Source: Auritidibacter ignavus
Lineage (GTDB): Bacteria > Actinomycetota > Actinomycetes > Actinomycetales > Micrococcaceae
Length of the DNA stretch: 64,000 nucleotides
Reading direction: 5' to 3'
Assembly: GCF_003703835.1 (NCBI RefSeq)
Contig: NZ_RDQR01000001.1
Span: 124,001-188,000, forward strand
Shown here: positions 29,609 through 37,554 of the stretch, in pieces
Numbering within the stretch: position 1 is the first letter of the stretch
How the letters are laid out: each line of letters starts with the position of its first letter
Made by a program: the position numbers and the translations under genes
The notes under the pieces: model-generated
The model's input: the letters and a program-made list of their open reading frames with translations, nothing else
Databases searched by the model: none
Told to the model about the DNA's origin: nothing

Positions 29609-30003
29609 TTGTCATATCCGGCGGACACGGCAAATCCACCGTCTACCCACAGCTTTAAAGCCACCAGGCCCGCCTCCACGCTGGGTTGTTTGTGCCTATT
29701 GACTGCCAGCTTCCGTGTGGCTCTGAGTCTCCGTCATGGTCTGGGCGCTGGTGCCCACCGACTTACTCCTCCTGCATCACGCCCGCGACAGGACCACGAT
29801 CTGATCCATCCGGTGCAATCGTTACCTCCCACCCTCTCGCTCTCTCGTCCCAGAGCAGGGTACCTCATGAGGCATCGACCACCATGTCCCGACGTGGCGC
29901 AACACCCTGGGTGGGAGCCACCTGTCGTACCGGCCCTCTCGCGACGGGCCGCCTGTTGAGCGTGGCCTGGTACGTGTAACACTGCGTCAAGGACACGAAA
30001 TAT
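29609..30003. other. Intergenic stretch without a convincing gene
   Basis: Open frames here on both strands (for example 29686-29979 plus and 29734-30126 minus) are rich in Cys, Trp, Arg and His, lack ribosome sites and resemble no family, so I read them as chance frames. No repeat, tRNA-end duplication or RNA family was recognised. It could hold decayed coding sequence left by insertion beside the tRNA. Confidence 0.4.
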
Positions 30004-30042
30004 ATGACAGGGGAAACCGTCGCGCCAGAGATGAACGGACGA

Positions 30043-30069
30043 ATGTGTCAGTGCTTTGACCTCGACTAG
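30043..30069 (+). other. Possible Cys-codon upstream ORF (MCQCFDLD)
   Basis: ATG TGT CAG TGC TTT GAC CTC GAC TAG, ending 79 bases before the flavin oxidoreductase at 30149. It is also in frame with ATGs at 30004 and 30031. Two cysteine codons so close together upstream of a sulfur-related gene recall the cysteine-responsive upstream ORFs of actinobacteria. No clear attenuator hairpin follows, so the role is speculative. Confidence 0.3.
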
Positions 30070-30148
30070 GTCCCAGCCTTCCCTATCTGAAGAATGGTTA
30101 ATCGTTCCTCTATCAACCAACGTCAATGGGAAAACGGGAAGTGATCTG

Positions 30149-31291
30149 ATGACAGTCCGGCTTAGCGCTTTCGATTTGGTACCGCTCTCTGAAGGGTATA
30201 CCCCTGCCGAAGGTATTGATCATGCTCGAGCCTTTGCTCGTGGCATTGAAGAAGCCGGCTATCACCGCTTGTGGTACGGGGAGCACCACCTGAACCCAGG
30301 GATGTTGGGCTACTCCCCTGCCCTGACCATCGCCTTGTTGGCCAGTGAAACCGGAACCTTGCGGTTTGGTTCCGGAACGGTTCTGACCGGTCACCGCACT
30401 CCTTTCTCGGTGGCAGAAGAATTCAGCCTGCTTGAAGCGGCCTTTCCGGGACGAATTGACCTCGGCTTGGGACGTGCCGGGTTGAAGGGCCCTAAAAAGA
30501 AGCGCACCGAGGCCGAAGCTGCCAAACAAGAGAAGAAAGATGAGGCTAAGCAGCAGTCAGACGACTACGAGACCGACAACGGCGTGTTTATCCCCGCTTC
30601 CCCCGATTTGTCTCACCTCTTTGGCTCACCGCGTGCTACCGCTCAGCAGGCCCTATTGCATCAGCCCGGCGCGGAGCCTCGCTTCTATGATGAGTACCTC
30701 GATCAATTACTGGATTTGTTCCATGACCGCGCCGTAGTACATGGCGAACCGATCTCGAATGCCACCGCGGATGTGGGTTCTCCGGAGATTTGGATTTTGG
30801 GTACCAACGCCGGTGACTCCTCGCAACTGGCCGCAGAAAAGGGACTACGGTTTGGTGCGAATTATCACGTAGCCCCCACCCATACTCTGGAAGCTCTGGC
30901 GGACTACCGCGAGCGCTTCCAACCCAGCGAAGACCTCGATGCCCCATACACCATCGTCTCCGCTGAAGTTTTGGTGGCCGATACCACCTCCGAGGCTGAC
31001 ACCTTGGCAGCTGGTTACGACCAGTGGGTCTACAGCATCCGTAGCGGTCAAGGCGCTATCACATATCCTTCACCCGATACCGCTGCACAAAACCAGCTCA
31101 CCGCCGAACAGCAACCCCTGGTCCGCGACCGGACGACGACCCGCTACGTGGGGGACCCGCACCAGGTGGTCGAGAAACTCAAGGCGCTACAGGCCGCTAC
31201 ACAAGCCGACGAATTGCTGATCTCGACCATTACCCACGACCCGGAAGCCCGCCTGCGTAGCTTCCAGCTGTTGGCTGAGGCCTGGCAATAG
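30149..31291 (+). CDS. LLM-class flavin-dependent oxidoreductase (MsnO8/LuxA-like)
   Basis: A 380-residue TIM-barrel monooxygenase of the bacterial luciferase-like family. GYHRLWYGEHHLNPGMLGYS and RFGSGTVLTGHRTPFSVAEE with FPGRIDLGLGRAG are the typical N-terminal half; IWILGTNAGDSSQLAAEKGL and FGANYHVAP the second. Family members oxidise small organic or organosulfur molecules using reduced flavin. Odd is a Lys/Glu-rich insertion (residues about 112-140, starting GPKKKRTEAEAAKQEKKDEA). ATG 30149 follows GGGAAG; an upstream in-frame ATG at 30056 is unlikely. It lies 76 bases before a SAM riboswitch and heads the sulfur cluster; substrate unknown. Confidence 0.85.
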   Translation: MTVRLSAFDLVPLSEGYTPAEGIDHARAFARGIEEAGYHRLWYGEHHLNPGMLGYSPALTIALLASETGTLRFGSGTVLTGHRTPFSVAEEFSLLEAAFPGRIDLGLGRAGLKGPKKKRTEAEAAKQEKKDEAKQQSDDYETDNGVFIPASPDLSHLFGSPRATAQQALLHQPGAEPRFYDEYLDQLLDLFHDRAVVHGEPISNATADVGSPEIWILGTNAGDSSQLAAEKGLRFGANYHVAPTHTLEALADYRERFQPSEDLDAPYTIVSAEVLVADTTSEADTLAAGYDQWVYSIRSGQGAITYPSPDTAAQNQLTAEQQPLVRDRTTTRYVGDPHQVVEKLKALQAATQADELLISTITHDPEARLRSFQLLAEAWQ

Positions 31292-31366
31292 CTTCCCCGT
31301 TGCCCTCCGGCTACCCCTGACCACCCATCCCAGCCCATCAACTACCCAACCACCACCGAGAATTTA

Positions 31367-31470
31367 TTGTCACGAGATCCGATTTCAAGCCCTGGCTGAT
31401 CGGACAGCAACCCTCTCTCTGGAGATCGACCACAATCTCTTACACAGTGGGGTGCTCCAGGTGAAGACAA
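31367..31470 (+). ncRNA. SAM-binding riboswitch (SAM-IV / SAM-I-IV type)
   Basis: The stretch contains the SAM aptamer core in order: TTGTCACGAG at the 5' side, CAAGCCCTGGCTGATCGGAC, AGCAACCCT, then GTGGGGTGCTCCAGGTGAAG and GACAA closing P1 with the initial TTGTC. These match the actinobacterial SAM-IV/SAM-I-IV consensus as I know it. It lies 32 bases before the start of the second flavin monooxygenase. No terminator with a T-run lies between aptamer and gene, so control is probably at translation, by hiding the AAGGAG site. It should shut the operon when SAM is abundant. Confidence 0.85.
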
Positions 31471-31502
31471 GGCCCATTCGGCAAGTGTGTTTAAGGAGAA
31501 TC

Positions 31503-32660
31503 ATGTCACGTGCCACACCCGAAACCTCCCACTTCGTCATCGGAGTTGCGCTGGATCGAGGGGGTTTCCACCCCGCAGCCATCCGGAGCCAGCAGGCTCT
31601 TGCCGATAACTTCTCCATCACAGCGTGGGAAGACCTCGTGCGTCAGGCTGAGAACCTGGGGGCCGGATTCGTGACCCTCGAGGATGCGTTCAATGACGCC
31701 ACCCGCCCGGGATTCGATACGTCGTTGCTGGCCTCGTGGTTGGCGCCCCGCACCGAGAAGATCGGCCTGATCCCGACGCTGACCACCACCCATACCGAGC
31801 CCTTCCACGTCTCGAAAAATCTTGCCACGCTTGACTATGTCAGTCACGGTCGCGCTGGCTGGCAGGTTGCAGTCTCAGCCACCGAAGCCGAAACGCTGCT
31901 AGTGGGACGAGGACGCGCCTACGACGATGAGGCCTCGCTTTATGCTGAAGCCCGCGACGTCATCGAGGTCGTGCGCGGTCTGTGGGATTCGTGGGAAGAC
32001 GACGCCGAGATTCGCGATGTAGCCACCGGACGATTCATCGACCGCGACAAGCTCCACTACGTGGACTTCGAAGGAGACTTCTTCTCCATCAAAGGCCCCT
32101 CTATCGTTCCCCGGCCACCGCAAGGCCAGCCACTGGTCACCATTGCAGGTACCAGCGAAGAGGTGCTGAACACTGCAGTGCGCGCTGCCGACGTGATCTT
32201 CACCGGCACCTCGGCCCCGGAGAAGTTGACCTCACTCCACGAAAGGATTACAACGCTGTCCGACCAGCACGGTCGTGACAAGAACGCGCCGCCGAAGGTC
32301 GTGGCCGATGTGTACTTTGCGGTTGATCCAGACGAGTCAGAGGCGCTCGCACGCTGGCAACGCCTCAACGAGGTCCAGACCCTTAATCCTTCTCAGGCCG
32401 ATGAGGTCGTCATCGGTACTCCAGAGCACCTCAGTGAACGCCTCGACCAGGTCAAGGCCGCCGGGGTTGATGGCGTCCGGCTTTGGCCTGCCCAGAACCA
32501 GCACGACCTTGCTGTGATCGAGCAGCACCTGAAATCTGTCGTGGAGACACTCCAAGATCACCCAGCCGATAACAATGCCGCTCCATTGCGGGCCCGGTTC
32601 GGACTTGGTCGTCCCGCAAACCGGTACGCCTCAGCTTCCTCGTCCGCTTCCGCTCACTAA
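31503..32660 (+). CDS. LLM-class flavin-dependent monooxygenase (NtaA/SnaA/DszA-related)
   Basis: A 385-residue luciferase-like protein. ALADNFSITAWEDLVRQAEN, FVTLEDAFNDATRPGFDTSL, IGLIPTLTTTHTEPFHVSKN and ATLDYVSHGRAGWQVAVSAT are hallmark stretches; the last resembles the FMN-binding segment of the NtaA/SnaA/DszA group. A Ser/Ala-rich tail closes the protein. ATG 31503 follows a strong AAGGAG. It is the first gene downstream of the SAM riboswitch and 19 bases from the next monooxygenase. These enzymes need reduced FMN from a separate reductase, which is not encoded in the cluster. Probably acts on an organosulfur compound. Confidence 0.87.
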   Translation: MSRATPETSHFVIGVALDRGGFHPAAIRSQQALADNFSITAWEDLVRQAENLGAGFVTLEDAFNDATRPGFDTSLLASWLAPRTEKIGLIPTLTTTHTEPFHVSKNLATLDYVSHGRAGWQVAVSATEAETLLVGRGRAYDDEASLYAEARDVIEVVRGLWDSWEDDAEIRDVATGRFIDRDKLHYVDFEGDFFSIKGPSIVPRPPQGQPLVTIAGTSEEVLNTAVRAADVIFTGTSAPEKLTSLHERITTLSDQHGRDKNAPPKVVADVYFAVDPDESEALARWQRLNEVQTLNPSQADEVVIGTPEHLSERLDQVKAAGVDGVRLWPAQNQHDLAVIEQHLKSVVETLQDHPADNNAAPLRARFGLGRPANRYASASSSASAH

Positions 32661-32679
32661 CCTCCCCCAGGAGACACTC

Positions 32680-34053
32680 ATGACGAATCAGCAGAATCAC
32701 TCTTCCCCTCGCCAGATCATCCTTGGGGCACACTTCCCCGGGGTGAATCATCACACCGTGTGGTCCGATCCGGAGTCTGGAAGCCACATTGAGTTCGAGT
32801 CTTTTGAGAAGTTCGCCGCCGAAGCCGAGCGTGGTCGCCTGGACTTCATTTTCTTGGCCGAAGGGCTCCGACTGCGCGAAAACCGGGGTCTGATCCACGA
32901 CCTGGATGTCGTTGGTCGCCCCGACACGTTGCCGATCTTGGCAGCCTTGGCCTCGGTGACCGACCACATTGGACTGGTCGGGACTATTAACGCCACCTTC
33001 AATGAGCCCTATGAGGTGGCTCGGCAATTTTCAACCTTGGACTATGTCTCCAACGGGCGAGCTGGTTGGAATATTGTCACCACCTCCGATTCCTTCCACG
33101 GCGCCAACTTCCGTCGTGGCGGTTACCTCGACCGGGCGGACCGCTATGTGCGGGCTTCTCAGGCTCTGGATGTTGCCAATCGTTTCTGGGCAAGCTGGAA
33201 AGATGTCGAGTCCGAGCGGGAACGTGTGAACGTCACCAACGATCAGTTCGATATTCACGGCGAGTTCCCGCTCCCCCGTTCCCCTCAGGGGCGTCCGTTG
33301 ATCTTCCAGGCCGGAAAATCCGCTCAGGGTCAAGACTTCGCGGCCGGTAACGCCGATGCTATTTTCACTTTGCACACTGATAACGAAGACAGCCGACAGT
33401 TCTACCATGAACTCTCCGAGCGGGTGCGACAGGCCGGCCGTGATCCCGAATCTGTCAAGATCCTGCCGGGTACTTCCGTTGTTGTGGCAGATACCGATGA
33501 AGAAGCAGAAGAACTGGCTGCGACGATTCGGGCTCAGCAGGTCAGCGGTCAGACCGCCATCCTGTTGCTGGAACAGATTTGGAACCGAGAGCTTTCAGAG
33601 TTCGATCCCGAGGGCCCACTTCCTGATGTGGACCCGGTGGTCGGTGAAACCACCATCAGTAAGGGTCGCAGTGAGGTCAGGCATGACGACCGGTTCGCGG
33701 CCGTGCAGAAGCTGCGGGACATCGCTGAGGCGCGCAATCTGAACCTGCGCGAAACAGTGATTGCCACCCAGTCGCGGCAGACCTTCGTCGGAAGCCCTGA
33801 AACCGTGGCGTCCGAAATGATTGAGACTGTGGAAACCCATGTCAGCGACGGATTCATTCTGGCACCACATCTGAGCCCGACCGGACTCGTGCCTTTCATC
33901 GACCGCGTTGTTCCGTTACTCCAAGAGCGGGGTGCTCTACGCACCGAATACCCCGAGGGCGCAACGTTACGTGAATTGCTCGGTCTGCCCACAACGTGGG
34001 ATCCGGCCACGACCGGCCGGGCAACTTTCCGGCAGGGGGTGAACGTCTCATGA
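32680..34053 (+). CDS. NtaA/SnaA/DszA-family FMN-dependent monooxygenase
   Basis: A 457-residue monooxygenase. GAHFPGVNHHTVWSDPESG, RGRLDFIFLAEGLRLRE, GLVGTINATFNEPYEVARQF and DYVSNGRAGWNIVTTSDSFH are strongly characteristic of the family that includes DszA (sulfone cleavage), NtaA (nitrilotriacetate) and sulfonate-ester monooxygenases such as those of Corynebacterium seu. RRGGYLDRADRYVRASQAL and IFQAGKSAQGQDFAA follow. ATG 32680 is preceded by CAGGAGA. Its stop overlaps the start of the lipoprotein gene as ATGA. It is the best candidate for C-S or S-O bond cleavage in the pathway. Confidence 0.9.
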   Translation: MTNQQNHSSPRQIILGAHFPGVNHHTVWSDPESGSHIEFESFEKFAAEAERGRLDFIFLAEGLRLRENRGLIHDLDVVGRPDTLPILAALASVTDHIGLVGTINATFNEPYEVARQFSTLDYVSNGRAGWNIVTTSDSFHGANFRRGGYLDRADRYVRASQALDVANRFWASWKDVESERERVNVTNDQFDIHGEFPLPRSPQGRPLIFQAGKSAQGQDFAAGNADAIFTLHTDNEDSRQFYHELSERVRQAGRDPESVKILPGTSVVVADTDEEAEELAATIRAQQVSGQTAILLLEQIWNRELSEFDPEGPLPDVDPVVGETTISKGRSEVRHDDRFAAVQKLRDIAEARNLNLRETVIATQSRQTFVGSPETVASEMIETVETHVSDGFILAPHLSPTGLVPFIDRVVPLLQERGALRTEYPEGATLRELLGLPTTWDPATTGRATFRQGVNVS

Positions 34054-35684
34054 AGCATCGTCACGCACGGTCCTCACGCCATGGCGTCCGCTCGCTAGCC
34101 CTTGTTGCAACGGCCCTATTTGCCTTCACTGGTTGCAGCAGTGGAACTGGCCTGGAATTTTCCCCCGCCGCGGAGGTGGACGAGGAGAACGTTTTACACT
34201 TTGCACTCGGAACAGATGCGGGTTGCGTTGATCCCCAACAAGTGACGCTGAACGACGCCGTCTTTTCGCTCCGTCATTTGGTGGATTCGCTCACCGACCA
34301 AGATCCTGAAACCGGTGAAATCGTCCCCTGGCTAGCTACTGACTGGGATGTTAACGACGATACGACCGAGTTCAGATTCACGCTACGGTCCGACGCGACC
34401 TTCTCTAATGGGGAACCAGTCAATGCTGAAGCCGTCAAGGCAAATTTTGAACGAATCCTCGAGTTGGGCGCACGTGGTGGACTGACAAGGAGTTACCTGG
34501 ACTACTACGAGGACACCGAGATCATCAGCGACCACGAATTTGTGGTGAAGTTCTCCGAACCGAACGCCCAATTTATGCAAGCCACATCCACCCACAACCT
34601 GGGTCTAATAGCTCCAGAATCACTAGAGAAATCGGATGACGAGCGGTGCGAAGGCGTCATCGGATCTGGACCCTTTCTCTTGGATTCGTACGTACCAAAC
34701 GAGGGCATAAACCTCGTGGCCCGCCAAGACTATGACTGGGGGTCCTCAATCTATGACAACCGCTCGGCTCCAAAAGTGTCCGCTGCTAGTTTCTCCATCG
34801 TTCCGGAGTCCGGGGTGAGGGCCGGTCTGCTCCAATCAGGACAGGTCGACGCTATCAGCAGTGTAGCTCCACAGGATATTCCGGCACTGGAACAGACCAC
34901 TGCCACTCTCCACACGGTTGTCAATCCTGGGGTGCCGATGACCATTCGCATGAACCACGACAACCCCTTGATACAGGAACATGCTGTGCGTAAAGCGATT
35001 TCTCTGGCAATCAACCGCAAACAGTTAGCCGAAGTGGTCTATCCTGATGACGCTCCTGTTGCCACCAGTATCCTCGCTTCAACTACCCCGGGGCACGCAG
35101 ACTTCTCTGAAGAATTGCGATACGACCCAGATGAAGCCATTGAGTTGCTTACTGACGCTGGATTCAGCCCTGATGAAGACGGTGTTATGGCCCGGGATGG
35201 CGAGCGTCTCGAGTTCGATTTCACCTGGGCCATGGTGTTCGCACCTAACTCAGCGGCAGTCGAATTGCTACAACAGCAACTTGCGGAAGTCGGTATTGCC
35301 ACCGAGCTACATGAAGACGCAATTGCTCAGTGGAATGCGAGAGTGATCGAAGGAAATTACGATATCGACTGGTTCAATACAACCCGCGCTGATGGTGACC
35401 ACCTACGGACCATATTCGACTCTAGGCTAGGCAATATTTCTAACCTGCCTGAAAACTATCACACTGATGAAGCCTTGGCGCTTCAGTCCACCACGCTAGA
35501 TCCCGACGTACGCGAAGAAGCGCTTTATCAAGCGCAAAAAGCACTCGTCGAAGATTACACCGCCGTTCCAATTATTGATGTGACCAATGTGGTTGGTACC
35601 TCCGACGAAGTATCAGGAACGCGGTTCGATGCCGCAGCAAGAGTCCGTCTCAACGACATCACTCTAAATCGAGGTGAGGAATGA
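34050..35684 (+). CDS. ABC transporter substrate-binding lipoprotein (family 5)
   Basis: A 544-residue extracellular binding protein of the peptide/nickel (SBP_bac_5) family. A basic N-terminus, hydrophobic helix and lipobox FAFTGC with the lipidated cysteine at residue 29 show a membrane-anchored lipoprotein. WLATDWDVNDDTTEFRFTLR and DATFSNGEPVNAEAVKANFE are the family signature region; AVRKAISLAINRKQLAEVVY and EAIELLTDAGFSPDEDGVM follow. Translationally coupled to genes on both sides. Codon use here looks somewhat more AT-rich than in the flanking housekeeping genes. The ligand is likely an organosulfur molecule, inferred only from neighbours. Confidence 0.92.
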   Translation: MKHRHARSSRHGVRSLALVATALFAFTGCSSGTGLEFSPAAEVDEENVLHFALGTDAGCVDPQQVTLNDAVFSLRHLVDSLTDQDPETGEIVPWLATDWDVNDDTTEFRFTLRSDATFSNGEPVNAEAVKANFERILELGARGGLTRSYLDYYEDTEIISDHEFVVKFSEPNAQFMQATSTHNLGLIAPESLEKSDDERCEGVIGSGPFLLDSYVPNEGINLVARQDYDWGSSIYDNRSAPKVSAASFSIVPESGVRAGLLQSGQVDAISSVAPQDIPALEQTTATLHTVVNPGVPMTIRMNHDNPLIQEHAVRKAISLAINRKQLAEVVYPDDAPVATSILASTTPGHADFSEELRYDPDEAIELLTDAGFSPDEDGVMARDGERLEFDFTWAMVFAPNSAAVELLQQQLAEVGIATELHEDAIAQWNARVIEGNYDIDWFNTTRADGDHLRTIFDSRLGNISNLPENYHTDEALALQSTTLDPDVREEALYQAQKALVEDYTAVPIIDVTNVVGTSDEVSGTRFDAAARVRLNDITLNRGEE

Positions 35685-36631
35685 TGGCCCGATATATCGG
35701 TATTCGAGTCCTCATGGCCCTGGCTGTGTTATGGGCCGCATATACCGTTAGTTTTATCATTCTCTATATCGTTCCCGGCGATCCTGTACTGGCCATGGCC
35801 GCCGGGGGAATGGATAGTGGTGGCGTAGATGAAGAACTTCTCCAAGAGATGCGCGAAGCTTATGGGTTCAATGACCCGTTGATCGTCCAGTACTTCAATA
35901 ATCTTGGTGCAGCCATAACGGGTGATTTTGGGAACTCCATTCAGACCGGGCGTCCCGTTAGCACAGCGATCGCTGAAGTTATACCGGCCACTGCACAGTT
36001 GGCAGGCGTCGCTTTGTTGCTTGCTGTGGTATTGGGGGCAGCTATTGCCTTGCTGGCCACCTACACCAGAATCACATGGTTGAAGAACCTCTTGCTGTCG
36101 TTGCCTCCTCTGGCCATCTCACTGCCCACCTTCTTCATTGGTTTGCTACTCATCCAGGTTTTCAGCTTCCAGTTGGGTTGGCTACCTGCGTTGGGTGGCT
36201 CCGACTTCGCAGGGATTGTCCTTCCTGCGGTGACCTTGTCGCTTCCCATCGGAGCGCTGATCTGCCAGGTCTTTGCATCCAGCCTGGAAAGAAGCTCGGC
36301 AGAGTCCTACGTCAATACAGCGCGGGCAAAGGGGCTCAACCGGTTTACCGTGCACCTGCGCCATGTGGCCCGAACCTCGCTGGTCCCGGCCCTATCGATG
36401 GTGGGACTGGTCGCCGGCGGTTTACTAGCCGGGTCAGTCATCGTTGAAACGGTGTTCTCACGTCCCGGTGTCGGACAGCTGACGGTTCAAGCTGTTTCCA
36501 CTCAGGATCTTCCGGTGGTTCAAGGCATTGTCGTCTTAGCAGCTGTCGTCTTTGTCACCGTGAATCTGCTGGTGGACCTGGTGTTGCCAGCGATCGATCC
36601 TCGAGTACGACTTGGCCGTCGTTTCGCCTAA
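35681..36631 (+). CDS. ABC transporter permease (DppB/OppB type)
   Basis: A 316-residue integral membrane permease. The first helix (MALAVLWAAYTVSFIILYIV) is followed by PGDPVLAMAAGG, the extracytoplasmic YGFNDPLIVQYFNNLGAAIT with GDFGNSI, and the EAA loop YVNTARAKGLNRFTVHLRHV that contacts the ATPase. About six transmembrane segments are visible, as in DppB. The start overlaps the binding-protein stop (ATGA); tandem ATGs at 35681 and 35684. Confidence 0.94.
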   Translation: MMARYIGIRVLMALAVLWAAYTVSFIILYIVPGDPVLAMAAGGMDSGGVDEELLQEMREAYGFNDPLIVQYFNNLGAAITGDFGNSIQTGRPVSTAIAEVIPATAQLAGVALLLAVVLGAAIALLATYTRITWLKNLLLSLPPLAISLPTFFIGLLLIQVFSFQLGWLPALGGSDFAGIVLPAVTLSLPIGALICQVFASSLERSSAESYVNTARAKGLNRFTVHLRHVARTSLVPALSMVGLVAGGLLAGSVIVETVFSRPGVGQLTVQAVSTQDLPVVQGIVVLAAVVFVTVNLLVDLVLPAIDPRVRLGRRFA

Positions 36632-36649
36632 GAGAACGGGAAACTCATC

Positions 36650-37549
36650 ATGACTCAAACACTCTCTGCTCGACTGCCCCGATCGTCCGCAGAACCTACC
36701 ATCGCACAACGATCTCAACACAACCGACCACCACAATTCTCGCCAAAATCCATCACGTCTCGAATCGGGCTGATCCTGGCCGGTGTGTTCTTGGCCCTCG
36801 TGGTGATCGCTGCCTTTTTCCCCGGGGTCCTGGCTCCCGGTGATCCTTACCAAGGTGATACCAATAACGTGCTACAGTCGCCCAGCCTGGCCCATTGGTT
36901 CGGTACCGATCAACTCGGCCGAGATTTGTTTACCCGCGTAGTCCACGGTACTTCACTGTCACTGCAGACCGCCCTGATGGCCGTTGTCATCGCCTTCGTG
37001 AGCGGAAGCTTCTTCGGAGTGCTCTCTGGATTCCTGGCAGGTAAAGTCGACCAGGTCATCATGCGCGTTGTGGATGTCCTTTTGGCGATTCCTTCGTTGC
37101 TCCTCTCACTCGCGTTGATTTCCGCACTCGGTTTCGGCTCGTTGAATGTTGCCATTGCTGTCGCTGTGGGGTCCGTGGCAACCTTTGCTCGCATCGCACG
37201 GTCCGAGAGCCTCAAAGTCTCGGGTGCAGACTATGTTGATGCGGCCCGTTCCGTGGGCTCCAGTCGATTCAGCATCCTGGTGCGGCACGTGTTGCCCAAT
37301 GCTTCCGGACCTATCATCGCGCTGGCCGTATTGGAATTTGGCAACGCCATCCTGGCGGTCTCCGCCTTGAGCTTCCTGGGCTTCGGTGCTCCCAAGCCGG
37401 CACCTGAATGGGGAGCCCTGGTCTCTGAGGGCCGCAACTATCTCTACAGTGCTAGCTGGTTGACGCTACTACCGGGCCTGGTGGTAGCTGCTACTGTGCT
37501 CTCCGTCCACGTCATTGCCCGCCGGATTTCCGCGCGAAAGGGGGTTTGA
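36650..37549 (+). CDS. ABC transporter permease (DppC/OppC type)
   Basis: A 299-residue permease pairing with the preceding one. A hydrophilic N-terminal tail is followed by a first helix (IGLILAGVFLALVVIAAFFP), HWFGTDQLGRDLFTRVVHGT, the family-typical segment, then helices and the EAA loop YVDAARSVGSSRFSILVRHV. SFLGFGAPKPAPEWGALVSEG near the end is a strong DppC signature. It starts 18 bases after the DppB-type gene. Confidence 0.94.
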   Translation: MTQTLSARLPRSSAEPTIAQRSQHNRPPQFSPKSITSRIGLILAGVFLALVVIAAFFPGVLAPGDPYQGDTNNVLQSPSLAHWFGTDQLGRDLFTRVVHGTSLSLQTALMAVVIAFVSGSFFGVLSGFLAGKVDQVIMRVVDVLLAIPSLLLSLALISALGFGSLNVAIAVAVGSVATFARIARSESLKVSGADYVDAARSVGSSRFSILVRHVLPNASGPIIALAVLEFGNAILAVSALSFLGFGAPKPAPEWGALVSEGRNYLYSASWLTLLPGLVVAATVLSVHVIARRISARKGV

Positions 37550-37554
37550 TTCCC

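Noticed and set aside
29540-30126. Open frames on both strands after tRNA-Lys
   Set aside because: Composition rich in Cys, Trp and Arg, no ribosome sites, overlapping the tRNA end; no family recognised.
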